The notes: generated from the letters alone by a model not told the origin. DNA of 64,000 nt from Cymodocea nodosa (GCA_036874045.1 CM072339.1:16127501-16191500); one strand, 5' to 3'. Positions 24,515 to 37,207 are shown, numbered from the stretch's first letter. Program-made: numbers and translations.

Positions 24515-26717
24515 ATGGCTACTGGAAATGACAATTTTTCTTTATATGAAGGCTAAAATCTTAATCGTCCTCTTTTAATTGATGGAATACATTTTGAATA
24601 TTGAAAATATAAGATGATAGTCTTTCTTCAAAGTGTAGATCACAAGTTATGGTTCATGATTTCTAAACCATATACTCCATTAACTACTCCTTATAATACT
24701 TGGACAGTTACTAAAAAAGAAAATGAAAATCTAAATGCAAAAGGGTTAAATATCTTATTTTGTGCATTGAGTTATGAACAGTTTAGTAAAGTGCCGGTAT
24801 ATAAATTTGCTTATGAGGTGTGGCATGCATTAGAAGTTTCATATGAAGATACTTCTCAAGTTAAAGAAACTAAGATAAATATATTAATTCATAAGTATGA
24901 ATTCTTTAAGATACATGAAGACAAAAGTATTTCTGAGATGTTTTCCAAATTCCTAAATATTATAAACTCTTTAAAATGCTTAGGAAAGAATTTTGAACAG
25001 AAGGATTTGGTAAGAAAAATTCTTAGATCTCTAACTTCTAAATGGTCTCAGAAAGTGACATCAATTGAGGAATCATAAGATTTAAATATTTATACTATAA
25101 ATGAACTTATAGGAAATTTAACTACTTATGAAGTTCAATTAAATGATTCACTGAGTCACAATAAATTAAAAATGAAGAAAGAAATAGCCTTCGAAATTAA
25201 TTTAGATTCTGAAATATCAACTTATTCTAACAAGGATTTGATTTTGCTAACTGGGAAATTCAAGAAAGCAAGAAAAGCTAGAAAACAACAAAGGAACAGA
25301 AATGACAAACCCTCAACGCTAAAGTCACTGAATGAAAAGAATTCTTCATCTAGAAAGTATGTATGTTACAACTGCAAGAAACCTAGACATCTTTCTTTAG
25401 ATTGTCCTATAAGGAAAATGAAAAGCAAAGTAAGATAAATCAAAAGAAGAAGGCTCAGAAAACTCAGAAAAAGTTTTATAAGAAAAAACTTTAAAGGTCA
25501 CTTGGGATGACACATTAGAAGAGTCTAAATCTGAAGAATTATCATCAAAATCTTCACATTCAGAAGAACAACTAGAGTTAGAAGACGTTGCTCATGTGTG
25601 CTTCATGGCAGATGAGTCTGAGGTAATATCTAATCTTGAAAGTTATTCAGATTTTAACTTTGATGAATTATTATGTGCTTATCATGCATTACTACAAAAA
25701 CTTAAAGTTTGTAAACTAGAAAATAAGAATATTAAAAACTCTTTATCCATTATGGAAGAAGAAAATTGTTTCCTGTCTACTACTTTAGAAAAGTTTAAAT
25801 GTGATAATGAAAATCATGCTAGAGATTTGCATAAATTTAATGAATGTGTCTTGCATGAACAAATACAAAATATAAATGCTGAAAAATTGAAGATAGAATC
25901 TGAAAATGAAAAATTGAGAAATAATATAAATGATCTTGAGTTAGAGATTGATAGATTAAAAATAAGAGAGCTAAATTTAAATTCCACCATTGAGAAATAG
26001 AATTTAAGTCAAACTAAGTTAGACAAACTAACTAGTACCCCTGTAGTGTCATATAAATTTGGCTTAAAATTTGATTATCCTGAATACCCTAAATCTCAAG
26101 CCAACAAAGGATTTATTAGTTGTAGTTCAACTTAATCTAAGACTAAAATTCCTTTTATCAGGAAACAAGGTAATAAATATGTAAAAATAGGTATTTCAAG
26201 GGATGAATCATGCAGCAATAATATAAACCAATGTGATTTATCTAAATGTACTTCTAACATGACTATCAATGTTTCTAAAAATCTTGTTTCTTTTTCTGAA
26301 AATTCAGTTACTAATGTTTCTAAAATTTCAAACAATTGTAATAAACTGAAAATTCAGGAACCTAAGCATGAAATTCAAAACACTAGTATTAGACCAATTA
26401 TTAGTTCTACATGTTATTTATCTGAATATTCATGTGTAGAAAAAGTTTTTGTATGTACTAAAAATTTAAATACAAGTACAAAATCTTGGTATGAACTTAC
26501 TGAAATGTATGAGCATGACCAAAATAAATTAACATTTGATAAAAATCGATTTGGTCTTGATTATACTACATCTGAAAATAAAAAGAATATTTATAAGAGG
26601 AATAATTCTATAAGTGAGTATGAAGCTAATGATAAATCAGTAGTACTTACAACTAATAAGAATGTAAATGACAATGTTAAACTATTTTTAAACAAAAAAA
26701 AAGAAATATGCTTTTAA
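24515..26717 (+). pseudogene. Ty1/copia gag and linker (SIRE-like)
   Basis: From ATG 24515 (MATGNDNFSLYEG) the frame is broken by two early stops, then runs 24614-25078 and 25172-25438 in the same register. The gag core shows EVWHALEVSYEDTSQVK and ILIHKYEFFKIHEDKSI. The zinc knuckle CYNCKKPRHLSLDC (about 25365-25410) keeps all Cys and His ligands. A frame change precedes 25596-26000, a Lys/Glu/Asn-rich region likely to form a coiled coil (LEIDRLKIREL), followed by an Asn/Ser/Lys-rich linker up to 26717. The long linker before protease is usual for SIRE-type elements. Gag packages the RNA; this copy cannot make a full product. Confidence 0.85.
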
Positions 26718-26766
26718 TGAACTTGGTCCTCAAAGACATTGGGTACCAAGAAATAGTTCTTCTTTA

Positions 26767-28234
26767 TAGGAGGAAATAACATCAAAATGGATTTTGGATA
26801 GTGGAGCATCAAGTCACATGACCGAACAGAAAAACTTACTAAAAAATTTTACAAATACCAAGAAAGGAAGTGTAATATTTGGAAACAAAAGCAAGGATAA
26901 AATCATAGGTATGGGCAATGTTCAAATAACTTCTACTTGTGTTATTTTGAATGTACTGTATGTAGAAAACCTAGGATTTAATTTGTTGAGTGTTATAAAA
27001 CTAATTGATAATGGATATTATGTATTGTTTGAAAACACTATATGCAAAATTATTGATAAAATTACAGATGAACTTAAGTTTATTACTAAAAGAAAAAGTT
27101 CTCTATGTATTTTATCATTACCTTCTAGTGTAGTTGATTTAAATTCATGTTTGCTAGATGAAACTAGTGATGCATATCTTTGGCATAGAAGGATTAGACA
27201 TATAAATATGAAACTGTTGCATAAATTGTCTAGAAAAAATTTAGTGAGAGGTTTACCAAAGATTAAATACTCAAAGGATTTAATGTGTGATACATGTGAG
27301 TTAGGTAAATTTCATAAAAACTCTTTTAAATCTAAAACTGATATATCAAGCAAGAGAGTCTTAGAACTTATACATATGGATCTTTTTGGACCAACAAGAA
27401 TCATGAGTCTTGGTGGTAAACAGTATGTATTTGTTTTAGTAGATGACTTCTCTAGATACATTTGGGTATATTTTCTAGCAACTAAGATAGAAGTTTTTGA
27501 AACGTTTAAAATGTATTGTAATCTTGTTCAAAATGAACATAGTGTCTTTGTTCAAAAACTTAGGAGCGATCATGGCACTGAATTTGAAAATGATCAAATG
27601 GATAATTACTGTAAAGATCATGGCATTGATCACAAATATTCTTTTCCAAAAATACTTTCTCAAAATGGTGTTTTTGAGAGAAAGAATCGATCACTTCAAG
27701 AAATGGCTAGAACTATATTAAAAGAAAATAATTTACCTCAAAATCTTTGGGCTAAAGCAGTGAATACAGCTTGTTATATTATTAACAGAAATTACCTAAG
27801 ACCTCTTGTTAATAAAACTCCTTTTGAAATTATGTTTAATTGGGTTCCAAAAATTTCCTATATGAAACCATTTGACTGTAAGTGTTTTATTCTTAACACT
27901 AAGGATAAAAGGAATAAAATTTCAAGCTAAAGTAGATGAAGGAATTTTTGTAGGTTACTCTACTAGAAGTAAAGCCTATAGAGTTTATAATAAGACTTCT
28001 ATAACCATTGAAGAATCCCTTCATGTAAGCTTCAATGAAAATTCTTTTAGAGAATCTCAATCTAAAGCTGATAATGATTATATGATCAATTTCCCAAAAG
28101 AATTAGAGATCAATAGAGAGATTGAAGATTTATCTGAGAAAATTAAAAATATGAACTTAAATAATCAAACTAATGATCAAAGTGATGTACTTTTAGATGT
28201 TGGTGAGAATATTGAGGAAAATCATAGAAATTGA
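26767..28234 (+). pseudogene. Ty1/copia protease and integrase
   Basis: Protease begins WILDSGASSHM with the catalytic DSG at 26797. A pre-integrase zinc domain follows (LWHRRIRH near 27178, then CDTCELGKFH near 27287). The integrase core keeps its three acidic positions: Asp in HMDLFGP (about 27376), Asp in RSDHGTEF (27568) and Glu in VFERKNRS (27675). A frameshift near 27890 moves the reading into 27872-28234, which carries the C-terminal EGIFVGYSTRSKAYRVYN motif. It is the best-preserved catalytic region in the copia elements here. Only the frameshift and small lesions disable it. Confidence 0.9.
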
Positions 28235-29074
28235 TGTTATTCTTCATCACATCCCATCACTCAAGTTACTGTAATATTAATGAGGGAGTTAAAACTAAAG
28301 CTTCAGTAAATTTAAACAGTATGTGTATGTTTGTTTCTATGGTGGAACCAAAAAATATAGAAGAAGCATTATTTGATAAAAATTGGATAGTGGCAATGCA
28401 AGATGAACTAAATCAATTCATCAGAAATGATGTTTGGGAATTAGTCTCTCCATCAAAAATCAATCCATAATAGGTACAAAGTGGATCTTTAGAAACAAAA
28501 CTAATGAGACTGGTCAAGTTATAAGAAACAAAGCTAGATTAGTTGCACAATGGTGTACATAGGAAGGACTTGATTATAATGAAACATTTGCTCCTATGGC
28601 TAGGTTAGAAATTATTAAAATATTATTAGCCTATGCTTGCTATATGGATTTTAAACTATATCAAATAGATATAAAGAGTGCATTTCTAAATGATTTAATT
28701 AATGAAATAGTTTATGTGAAATAACCACCTGAATTTGAAGATATTAAAAATCCTAACTATGTGTATAAATGGAAGAAAACCTTATATGGTAACCACCTAG
28801 ATCGTGGTATGAAATATTATCTACTTTTCTTGTAGAACAAGGATATATCATGGGAAAAGTAGACCATACTATTTTTATCAAGAAAGATGATAAAGATCAG
28901 ATTGTTGTTCAAATATATGTGGATGATATAATCTTTGGAGCAATTTCTGATAAACTAATAAAAATATTTTCTAAAGAGATGACTAGTCAGTTTGAAATGA
29001 GTATGATAGGAGAACTTTCATATTTTCTAAGACTTCAAATTAAGCAAATAGATAAAGGCATATTTTTAAATTAG
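28235..29074 (+). pseudogene. Ty1/copia reverse transcriptase
   Basis: The RT start is at about 28340 (VEPKNIEEALFDKNW, then NDVWELVSPSK). After a frame change near 28465 come GTKWIFRNK, KARLVAQ and LYQIDIKSAFLND with two stops. After another lesion around 28790, where part of the LKQAPR-type motif is missing, the palm region carries the YVDD catalytic motif at 28915-28929. A stop lies at about 29074. The enzyme copies element RNA into DNA in the virus-like particle; this copy is disrupted by at least two frame changes. Confidence 0.9.
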
Positions 29075-29089
29075 GAAAAATATGCAGTT

Positions 29090-29865
29090 GAAATGCTTAA
29101 GAAATTTAATTTTAATGATACAAAGATTCGAGGAACTCCTATGAGTACTTCTTTAAAGTTAGATATTGATGACATAGGAAAATCAATAGATCAAAGAAAA
29201 TATAGAAGTATGATTGGTTCTTTACTTTATTTGACAACTAGTAGACCTAATATTATGTTTGTTGTGTGTGCTTGTGTTAGATTTCAATATAATCTTAAAG
29301 AATCACACTCAATTGTTGTTAAAAGAATATTTAGATATATACAAGGAACTAAAAATTTCAGACTATATTATTCTAAGGATAGTTCAATAGATCTTATAGG
29401 ATATATTGATGCTGATTACATAGGATCTAAATCTGATAAAAAGAGTACTAGTGGCACATGTCAATTATTGGGAAATAATTTAGTGTTATGGTTTAGTACA
29501 AAGTAAAACTATGTAGTACTTTCAACCATTGAAGCTAAATATGTTGCTGTTGCATTGTGTTGCACTCAGATTCTGTGGATAAGGCAAACTTTAGAAGATT
29601 TAGATTATCTTCTAATACAACTGAGATTTATTGTGATAGTAGTTCTGTAATAAATCTTTCTAAAAATCCTGTATTACATTCTAGAGTAAAGCATATAGAC
29701 GTTAGACATTATTTTCTAAGAGATAATGTAATTAAAGGAAAAATTAAATTAGGATTTGAGCCTAGTAAAAATCAATTAGTTGATATATTTACAAAACCTC
29801 TAGATGAAAATACATTCTACAACATAAGATTAAATTTAGGTATTTGTAGGCTATGTGATGTATAA
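29090..29865 (+). pseudogene. Ty1/copia RNase H
   Basis: RT thumb/RNase H region: YRSMIGSLLYLTTSRPNIMF, then YIDADYIGSKSDKKSTSG with its catalytic Asp at about 29409, a stop at 29504, a frameshift near 29560 and the end EIYCDSSSVINLSKNPV, HIDVRHYFLRD and LVDIFTKPLDENTF. The last motif is the usual C-terminus of copia polyproteins. The product ends at 29865. Confidence 0.9.
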
Positions 29866-30925
29866 AATGCTTAAACTCCACAAAAGATAAATATTATTGA
29901 TGATGTTGTTTATCTCATAGATATTATATACTTATCATAAATATCTAAGTAATATCTAAATTGCTACATAAGATACTATGTATTTACAATAAAATTATTA
30001 TAGTATCTTATTGATTTTACTTATTTTTCTAAGTTTAATGGTTTTCAAAATTTTAAGTGGAAATGTTAATGAAAAACATTAAATTCCTCTGAATTCCTAA
30101 AATTTTGATTAAGTGTTTTCTTTGGATCAATGAAAGTGCATATGATCAAAAATGAGTTTGACTTGATTTATTAAACTTGTAGAATAATTTATATGTAAAT
30201 CATATTAAACTACTAATCAAAAGTATAAGCTTATTGAAATTGATTCATATTTTCAGTAAAATTATACAAGTAAAATTGTATGAGATTTGTGCTTTATTGC
30301 ATCTGTATTAATGAAATACATATATACCGTGCTTAAAATAAAAAATGCTTACAAAGTGAAAATCTTTGAGAGTTTATTAATCAATTCGATCACGAGCTTC
30401 TTGTACTTCAGTAGATAAGTATGTAAGGATTGTAGTCTTGAAAAAAGATTCTTTAAACCTAGCAACCTAAGGTCCTAATTAGACCTAGGATTATTGACTG
30501 AAAGCTCATTACATGGGTACATTAGAAAGTTCTTGTATGATTCAAGCTTTTCAAATTAACTTTTAAAGAAAATTATCAATATTTACTGTTTTGAAAAAAT
30601 AAAAGTTGTTTCATTAAATACAGATATATTTGAATTGAATATAATTTCTACCAATATGATTGCTGATTTGTTGAATCTAAATTAGTACTTTTGAAAATGT
30701 TTATTTGAGATACATTCCTTTATTCTCCTTGTGTTAATTATATTAAGTTTAAAGTTATATTTTTGATTCATATACAGTTGGAGTTGATTCTAGAAATCAT
30801 TTTTAATGAATTCAGGATAATAGAAAATTTCTGAAAAGAAAATTTTAAAGTATAGTTACAATTACCACCTATTTTATACAAGTATACTTTGTATGTTATT
30901 AAATATATTTAAAGTATATTTGTAG
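29866..30925 (+). other. copia 3' noncoding region, shared with gypsy family
   Basis: About 1.06 kb without a frame. From about 29930 it can be aligned by eye with the region just before the gypsy 3' LTR (43870-44900 plus; 48720-47700 and 59710-58690 minus). Anchors include GATCACGAGC, GTACATTAGAAAG, TATGATTCAAGCTT, TCAAATTAACTTTTAAAG and CTGTATTAATGAAATAC. Confidence 0.75.
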
Positions 30926-30938
30926 GGGGAGGAATTAC
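30924..30938 (+). other. copia polypurine tract
   Basis: AGGGGGAGGAA lies just before the putative LTR start TGTCTAAAATAG (30942). It is the likely primer for plus-strand DNA synthesis. Confidence 0.6.
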
Positions 30939-30941
30939 AAT

Positions 30942-31260
30942 GTCTAAAATAGATTAATATCATTCAAAATATAAATCTTAGTTAATTTGAGTTTAGTCCT
31001 CTTAAGATTTTGACGAAAAATTTTAACAAACAAACAAACTATTTTAGGTTCATAAAAAGAATATTAGAATATTTTACAATGTTCTCAATATAATGTTTTA
31101 TATAAGTTACTTATAGCTTATATGTTGTTTTCGGAAGCTTTTAGTTGAAAACATTTGAAACTTGCTTTTTTTTTGGTTAAGTATACTAATTAGACGTTAT
31201 GTTATGTAAGGTAACTATTTGGGGTTGTTAAGTTAATTCTTAAACTTGTTTATACAACAG
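30942..31260 (+). mobile_element. 3' LTR of plus copia element, truncated
   Basis: Starts TGTCTAAAATAGATTAA after the polypurine tract and shares the ACTATTTGGGGTTGTTAAGT-type block with the 5' LTR. It is cut after about 320 bp by a minus-oriented gypsy LTR. Confidence 0.5.
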
Positions 31261-32839
31261 TGTTAGAAGACTTGTATAATTTTTTTTATGCTTATATTAA
31301 TAATTACTTTTAGAAGTAAACAAACAACATTTCACACAAATTATATATTAATTCCAATTTGTATTTTAACTGCAAGTGCACAGTGTATATTGTATTTGTG
31401 TGCAAGTACAGGTCGATACCACAAAGATTGAGTAAGAATTGTGTACTGTTCTGATTTTTATATTGGAATTTATATGTGTTTAGTTAAGCACTTTGTTGAG
31501 TTACAATTACACAATGGACCTAACTCGTGGAGTTATGGTTAACTCAATGGACTGACCTCGTAGACTTAAGTTAACTCCACGAGCTTATCTTTCCAGTTAA
31601 ATAATGCTATTTACAAAGGAATTCGGTCAACCATTGGGCAATTCCATAGAATGTAAATAACATCAATTAAGCTCTTTAATGTTAGTTAATATTAGATTTG
31701 TCATTAAGCAATACCAACATTCAGATATTTCAAACAGTAACCATTAAAATCTTTAAGTATCTGGAACAAATCAATTTCAGTAAACAATAAAACTATTTTT
31801 TATTTTCTAAATTAAACAAACATAAAACATTCACAATACTAACAATGATAACATTAATCACAATACAAAACAAACAATACAACACTCTAATACTAAATGT
31901 AAATAAAGATAATTTATTGTTTTTGGTATTTTTGTTTTGATATGTTCTTGAAGATGATTGAAATGTGAAATGTAAAAATCTCTATCGATAGTAAAAACTT
32001 CCATCACTACATGCGACGCGATTACACCACTAAAAACTTAATTACTTACAATCTTGCCTCCTCTCCTTATAGAATCGCAAATTAAGAATTGTAAAATCTC
32101 CTCTTCAGCATACTAGCATCAACCCGAAACCAATGCTAGAAGCTTTACGATCTCCTAAGATATGAGTTGGTGCTTGATGAAAATGGTTTTCCTTCTCATG
32201 ACGCGATCACTCCTCACAATGATTGTTAGTCACCGTGTTTGGCTTTGAATCGACCCGACATCGGGAAAGTATCTTCATAGACCTCTGATGGTTGGTGATT
32301 TTGGTGGTGGTGTGGAGCTTTAGGGAACTTCCGACGCTTCCTGTAGTTAGCATGGTTCTCCACCTCTACACACGTACTTTCTTCGTCTTTCTCCTCTTCT
32401 TTTATATTTCTTTCAGTAGTAACTGCTTCTACTTAATTGATCGGTTGGATTTCCTTCATTCATATCAATGATGGTGATTTCTTCTTCCTTCCACAAGTGA
32501 ATTCCTACGTGATACATGTAATCGTGGTTTTCCTTCAAATTTCCTATTTCTGCAACTGCTACAATGGCATATTAGAAAATAAATGGTTTATGAAGTTACA
32601 TATAACTCAACGAACTTACTTCATTGATTTAACTATAAAACACGTGCGATAAAGAAATAAGTAGTTCAGATATTTCAAATACTTACAAACCTTAACTATC
32701 TGATGCTCAAATGCATTTCGGATAGTTAACAGATAACTTATCGAAAATTCACTTAAGTTATGCATTACGGTTTAAACACATGTACTCTAGGAAATAATAA
32801 AATATTCTTTAAGCATTTAAAACATAACTATTCGGTACA
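31261..32839 (-). mobile_element. gypsy-family LTR, truncated (LTR B)
   Basis: Minus-oriented LTR: AGAAGTAAACAAACAACA, TGTGCAAGTACAGGTCGAT, the CTCCTCACAATG / GTCACCGTGTTTGGCT block and a TATA-like block (TTTATATTTCTTTCAG) all occur in the order of the full LTRs at 45739 and 54371. The left boundary is diverged (31261-31305). The right end lacks the last 250 or so bases of an LTR and stops exactly where a plus-strand LTR of the same family begins (32840), so it was probably split by that insertion. Confidence 0.75.
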
Positions 32840-33438
32840 TGTTTAGAATGAAAAAGTACATATTATTAACGGTTAAATGATAGTTAATTGCATAATATTT
32901 AGCTTATCATATGAGAATTAAGCCATTATGTTATAATTACACTATTATATGCTTTAATTAAAGAATCTACTTAATTTCGGGAAATTAATGTCAATTTAGT
33001 ATATTTTTGAACTGTCGATAAGTTGCAGGCTGTGAAATTCTTAAGTATCCGAAATGCACATGAGCATCGAATAGTTAAATTTATGCACGTGTTTTATAGT
33101 TAAATCAACGAAGAAAGTCTGTTAAGTTATCTGTAACTCCACGGACTATTTATTTTCTAATATGCCACTATAGCGGTTGCAGAAACAGGACGGTTAGAAG
33201 AAAAACCACGATTGCATGTATTGCGCAGGGAGAAGAAATCATCGCCGTTGATATGAATGAAGGAAATCCAACCAACCATTCAAGCAGAAGTAGTTACTAC
33301 TGAAGAAATATAAAAGAAAAAGAATAGGCATAAAGATAAATTAACTAAGTAAAAATAGAAGTAACAAATCCAATTTTTTTGGTACGTTATTGGAGATCTA
33401 ATCAGATATTCTGGTGTCGTGTTGGGAAAACACAAACA
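32840..33438 (+). mobile_element. 5' LTR of plus gypsy element, internally deleted
   Basis: Starts TGTTTAGAATGAAAAAG, ends AAAACACAAACA. It is 599 bp, against 1,846-1,859 bp for complete LTRs. The sequence runs normally to AATATAAAAGAAAA, then jumps to AGAATAGGCATAAAG near the LTR end. The full LTR has TAAAAGAAAA at both places, so about 1.2 kb was lost between short direct repeats. Primer site follows at 33446. Confidence 0.85.
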
Positions 33439-33445
33439 AGTTTTA

Positions 33446-33462
33446 TGGTGCTGTTGCTGAAG
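33446..33462 (+). other. gypsy primer-binding site, decayed
   Basis: TGGTGCTGTTGCTGAAG is a mutated form of the Asp-tRNA-type primer site TGGTGCCGTTGCCGGGG kept by the minus element at 54347-54363. It lies seven bases after the LTR end, followed by GAATT repeats. Confidence 0.8.
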
Positions 33463-33530
33463 AATTGAATTGAATTGAATTAATATAAGCAACTGTTAGA
33501 GCTGTTTTGTTTTAATAGCCAGAGTGTTGT

Positions 33531-36500
33531 GTGTTTTCTTATGTAATTGAGAATATGGCATATGCTTATGCTCAAAGATTTCTGAAACCTGTAATTAGCA
33601 TATGTGAATTCTGCAATTCTAAAGGATATGACATTTCTAACTGTTTGAAACTGAGATATTTACAGATGGTTAGATCCCATGAACAACAAATGAATTATCC
33701 TCAATATAATAGAGCTAAGTATGAGAATTCTATAGTTTACCCAACTGATGGTCAGTATAGAGTGTGTAATATGTTGAGAGACACGAAAGTTTGGGATAGG
33801 TATGACAAACTAGAGCGTAGTATAGAGCAAAACTTAGACAAACTAGAATACTTTATGTGTCAGCAACAAGAAGTCAATCAATTAAACTATAAGGAAGCAT
33901 ATTCAGAACCTAAAAAGGATATAATTTACAAAACTGAAAAAACCATAATGAAAATTGATCAAAAATTGAATGCAATGAGATTAGATGATCTGGAAAGAAA
34001 ATTAAAATCATTAGACGAATATACAATGAAAATACAAGTTATGCAATAGGACAATGAAAATTATAATGTTATAAACCTACATAATTTGCAAAATATACAG
34101 CAAACAGAAAATATTAATGCAAGAGAATTTAAAGAATGCACTCTAAAACTAAAAGCAATTGAAGATCATAAACATGAAAATGATATACAAAAACATCATG
34201 AGAGTAACGAAAATCTGGAAGATGTTTGTGTAACATTAAAATCTGAAATTGATATACCACCAAGAACTCAAAATGAAAATGATATGAAGGTGGATAAGAG
34301 TAAAAATCAAAATGATAATGAAAATGTAATAGCTGAAAATCTAGAAATCACTAAAGAACAATCTGAATCTGCTAATGAAGCTAAAAATGATCAAACAAAT
34401 CAACTAAAAGAAAAAGAATCTTTTAAATCACAATCCTTAGCACCCTATCCTGAAAGATTACAACAAACAATACCTGAAAAACAAGAAAAAATCAAAGAAA
34501 TTTTTGAAAAAGTACAAGTTAACATTCCTTTGTTAGATCTATTGCATAAAATGCTACCTTGTGCTAAATTTCTGAAGGATTGGTGTACTAGGAAAAGAGA
34601 GCGAAAAGTTCTTAGAAAGGTCTTTTTACCTAAGCAAAGTAGTTCCCTATTTCTGCCACAAATTCCTAAAAAGTTATTTGATCCTGGAATCCCTGTTATA
34701 TCATGCACCATAGGAAATACCATTCTAGAAACAACCTTAATAGACTTAGGTGTAGGTATAAATGTTATGCTAAGTGATATACTTGCATCCTTAGGATTAG
34801 AAGGCTTAACTCCTACTAGTACGGTTATTCAATTAGCTGATAGAAGTATAAGATACCTTAGAGGAAAAGTAGAGGATGTTTTAATTAAAATCAAAAATTT
34901 TATATATCATATTGATATTGTAATTTTGGATTCCCAACAAATTAAGCATAAAAATGGTGATGCATCTTTAATTTTGGGAAGGCCATTTTTAGCAACATCA
35001 GGGGCTGCTATAAATTGTAAAACTGGAGTAATGAAGTTAGCATATGGTAATGATGATACTCAATTAAATATTTTCAAACCAGAAAGGTTTGAGGAATTAG
35101 AAATGTCCTTACATATCATAGATTTTTTAGAGGATGAAGGAGATATGTTAGAAGATGTGATTCAAGAAGAATTAAATAGGCAAATCAATTCTGAAACTTT
35201 AGAGGAAAGTGAAAGCATAAATATAGGAGGAGATTAGGAAGAAATTGATTTAGAAAATGATGATGTTCAATTAGGAGCTCTAGCTTCTGATGGGCAACAT
35301 TTAGAATTAAAACCTTTACCTCCTGAATTAACCTATATATTTCTTGAAGATAAATGAACCTGTCCAATCATTATTGCTTCAGATTTAAAAGAGGATCAAA
35401 TAGTTAAATTAAAAGATGTAGTAAAAAGTTATAAAGAAGCAATAGGATGGACTATGACTGATATAAAAGGGTTAAGTTCAACTTTATGCTGTCACCACAT
35501 ATATTTAGAAGAGAATGCTAAACCTATTAGAATTCCTGAGAGGAGATTAAATCCAAATCTTAAGGTAGTTAGGAAGGAAATAGTGAAATGGTTAGATAAT
35601 GACATAATTTATCTGATTTCTGATAGCTCGTGGGTTAGTCCAATCCATGTAGTTCCCAAGAAATCAAGATTAACAGTTATTAGGAATGAAAGTCAAGACT
35701 TGATACCTACTAGAATTCAATCAGGCTGGAGAGTATGTATAGACTATAGAAAACTGAATGCTGTGACTAGGAAAGATCATTTTCCTTTACCTTTTATAGA
35801 TCAAATGTTGGAAAGATTAGCAGGGCAAGAATATTTTTGTTTCCTAGACAGGTATTCAGGTTATAATCAAATTCCAGTAGCATTAGAGGATCAAGAGAAA
35901 ACAACTTTCACATGTCCTAATAGAACTTATGCTTTTAAGAGAATGCCATTCGGATTATGCAATGCACCAACTACCTTTTAAAGGTGTATGCAGGGCATAT
36001 TTACTGGAATGACTAAAGATTTCTTAGAAATATTTATGGATGATTTTACAGTATATGGCAACTCATATGAAGTTTGTTTAAGCAATTTAGACCAAATATT
36101 AAAATGCTGTGTGGAAAAAAATCTGGTTTTAAATTGGGAAAAATGTCACTTCATGGTTAAACAAGGAATAGTCTTAGGGCATGTTGTTTCTAAGAAAGGG
36201 TTGGAAGTAGATAAAGCTAAACTAGAAGTAATTTCTAATCTACCAGACCTAAATCAGTAAAAGATATTAGATCATTATTAGGACATGCTGGTTTTTATAG
36301 AAGATTTATTAAAGACTTTAGCAAAATAGCTAGACCTTTAACTAATCTATTAAAAGATATCCCATTTAACTTTGATAAAAATTGCAAGGAAGCATTTTTC
36401 AGACTTAAGACAAGCTTAGGTATGTCACCTTTTAGGTTAGTATATGGAAAAAGTTGTCATTTACCAGTTGAAATAGAACATAAAGCTTATTGGGCATTAA

Positions 36501-36907
36501 AAACTCTGAACACTAATTTAAATCAAGCTATTGAAAATAGAAAAATGCAACTAATTGAATTAGAAGAATTTAGAAATGAAGCTTATTCGAAGATTGTAAG
36601 AGAAAAAGAGAAAATAAAATTTTGGCATGATAGAAAAATTATTCCAAAAAGCTTTGAAATAGGATAAGAAGTATATCTTTATATGGCTAGACTCCATAAC
36701 CATCTAGGAAAATTAAGATCTAGATGGGCAGAACCTTACATAGTTCGAAATATTTATCCTTATGGAGCTATTGAAATTGAAAATCCTAAAAATCAGAATA
36801 TATTTAAAGTAAATGGACAAAGAATTAGACCTATTCTGGAAACACCAAAAAGCTCCTTTAGAATTATAGAAGAAGTTAGAGTAGAGGACTACTTGAACTT
36901 TACTTAG
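33531..36907 (+). pseudogene. Athila-like zinc knuckle, protease, RT and integrase tail
   Basis: One frame from ATG 33531 runs to 36260 with only in-frame stops (near 34048, 35235, 35355, 35979). It opens with a zinc knuckle, CEFCNSKGYDISNC, whose His ligand is Tyr here (His in the minus copy), and a Glu/Lys/Asn-rich coiled region. Protease follows: CTIGNTILETTLIDLG (DLG about 34742), then QLADRSIRYLRG and ILGRPFLATSGAA, all typical of Athila. RT shows WRVCIDYRKLNAVT, FLDRYSGYNQI, FKRMPFGLCNAPTTF and the catalytic FMDDF (about 36034). After a frameshift near 36258 the RT end ([19 protein letters not shown]) is joined at about 36420 to the integrase tail ([15 protein letters not shown], then [12 protein letters not shown]). 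RNase H and the integrase zinc and catalytic core are therefore deleted. No capsid gag precedes this ORF. Confidence 0.9.
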
Positions 36908-37165
36908 TAAGAAATCAGTTTTTATGTTTATATATATAAAAAAAAACACATTAAAATATAAATATATATATATATTTAAAATATAAAAATCGTTACGGTT
37001 CAACCGACCGAATCCATCGGTATGACCAGAACATAAAAATATATATATATATTAATTTTCAGAAAAAATGTTGGTTTTACTGAAACATAGTATCAGTTCA
37101 ACTGAAAAAAATTAGGTCTGACCAAAACATAGTATCGATTAAGCCGGTAAAAAAAAAAAAAAAAC
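36908..37165 (+). repeat. CGGT hairpin units (short array)
   Basis: AT-rich sequence with inverted pairs such as CGGTTCAACCGACCGAAT and GTATCGATTAAGCCGGT around GGTTTTACTGAAACATAGT. It is the same repeat that is longer in the minus element at 52425-52860. It ends in an A-tract (37147-37165) that is the break point of the deletion in the minus element. Confidence 0.7.
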
Positions 37166-37207
37166 AGAAAAACTATTATCTATAGTATTTTTATTATTAT
37201 ATCTGTT

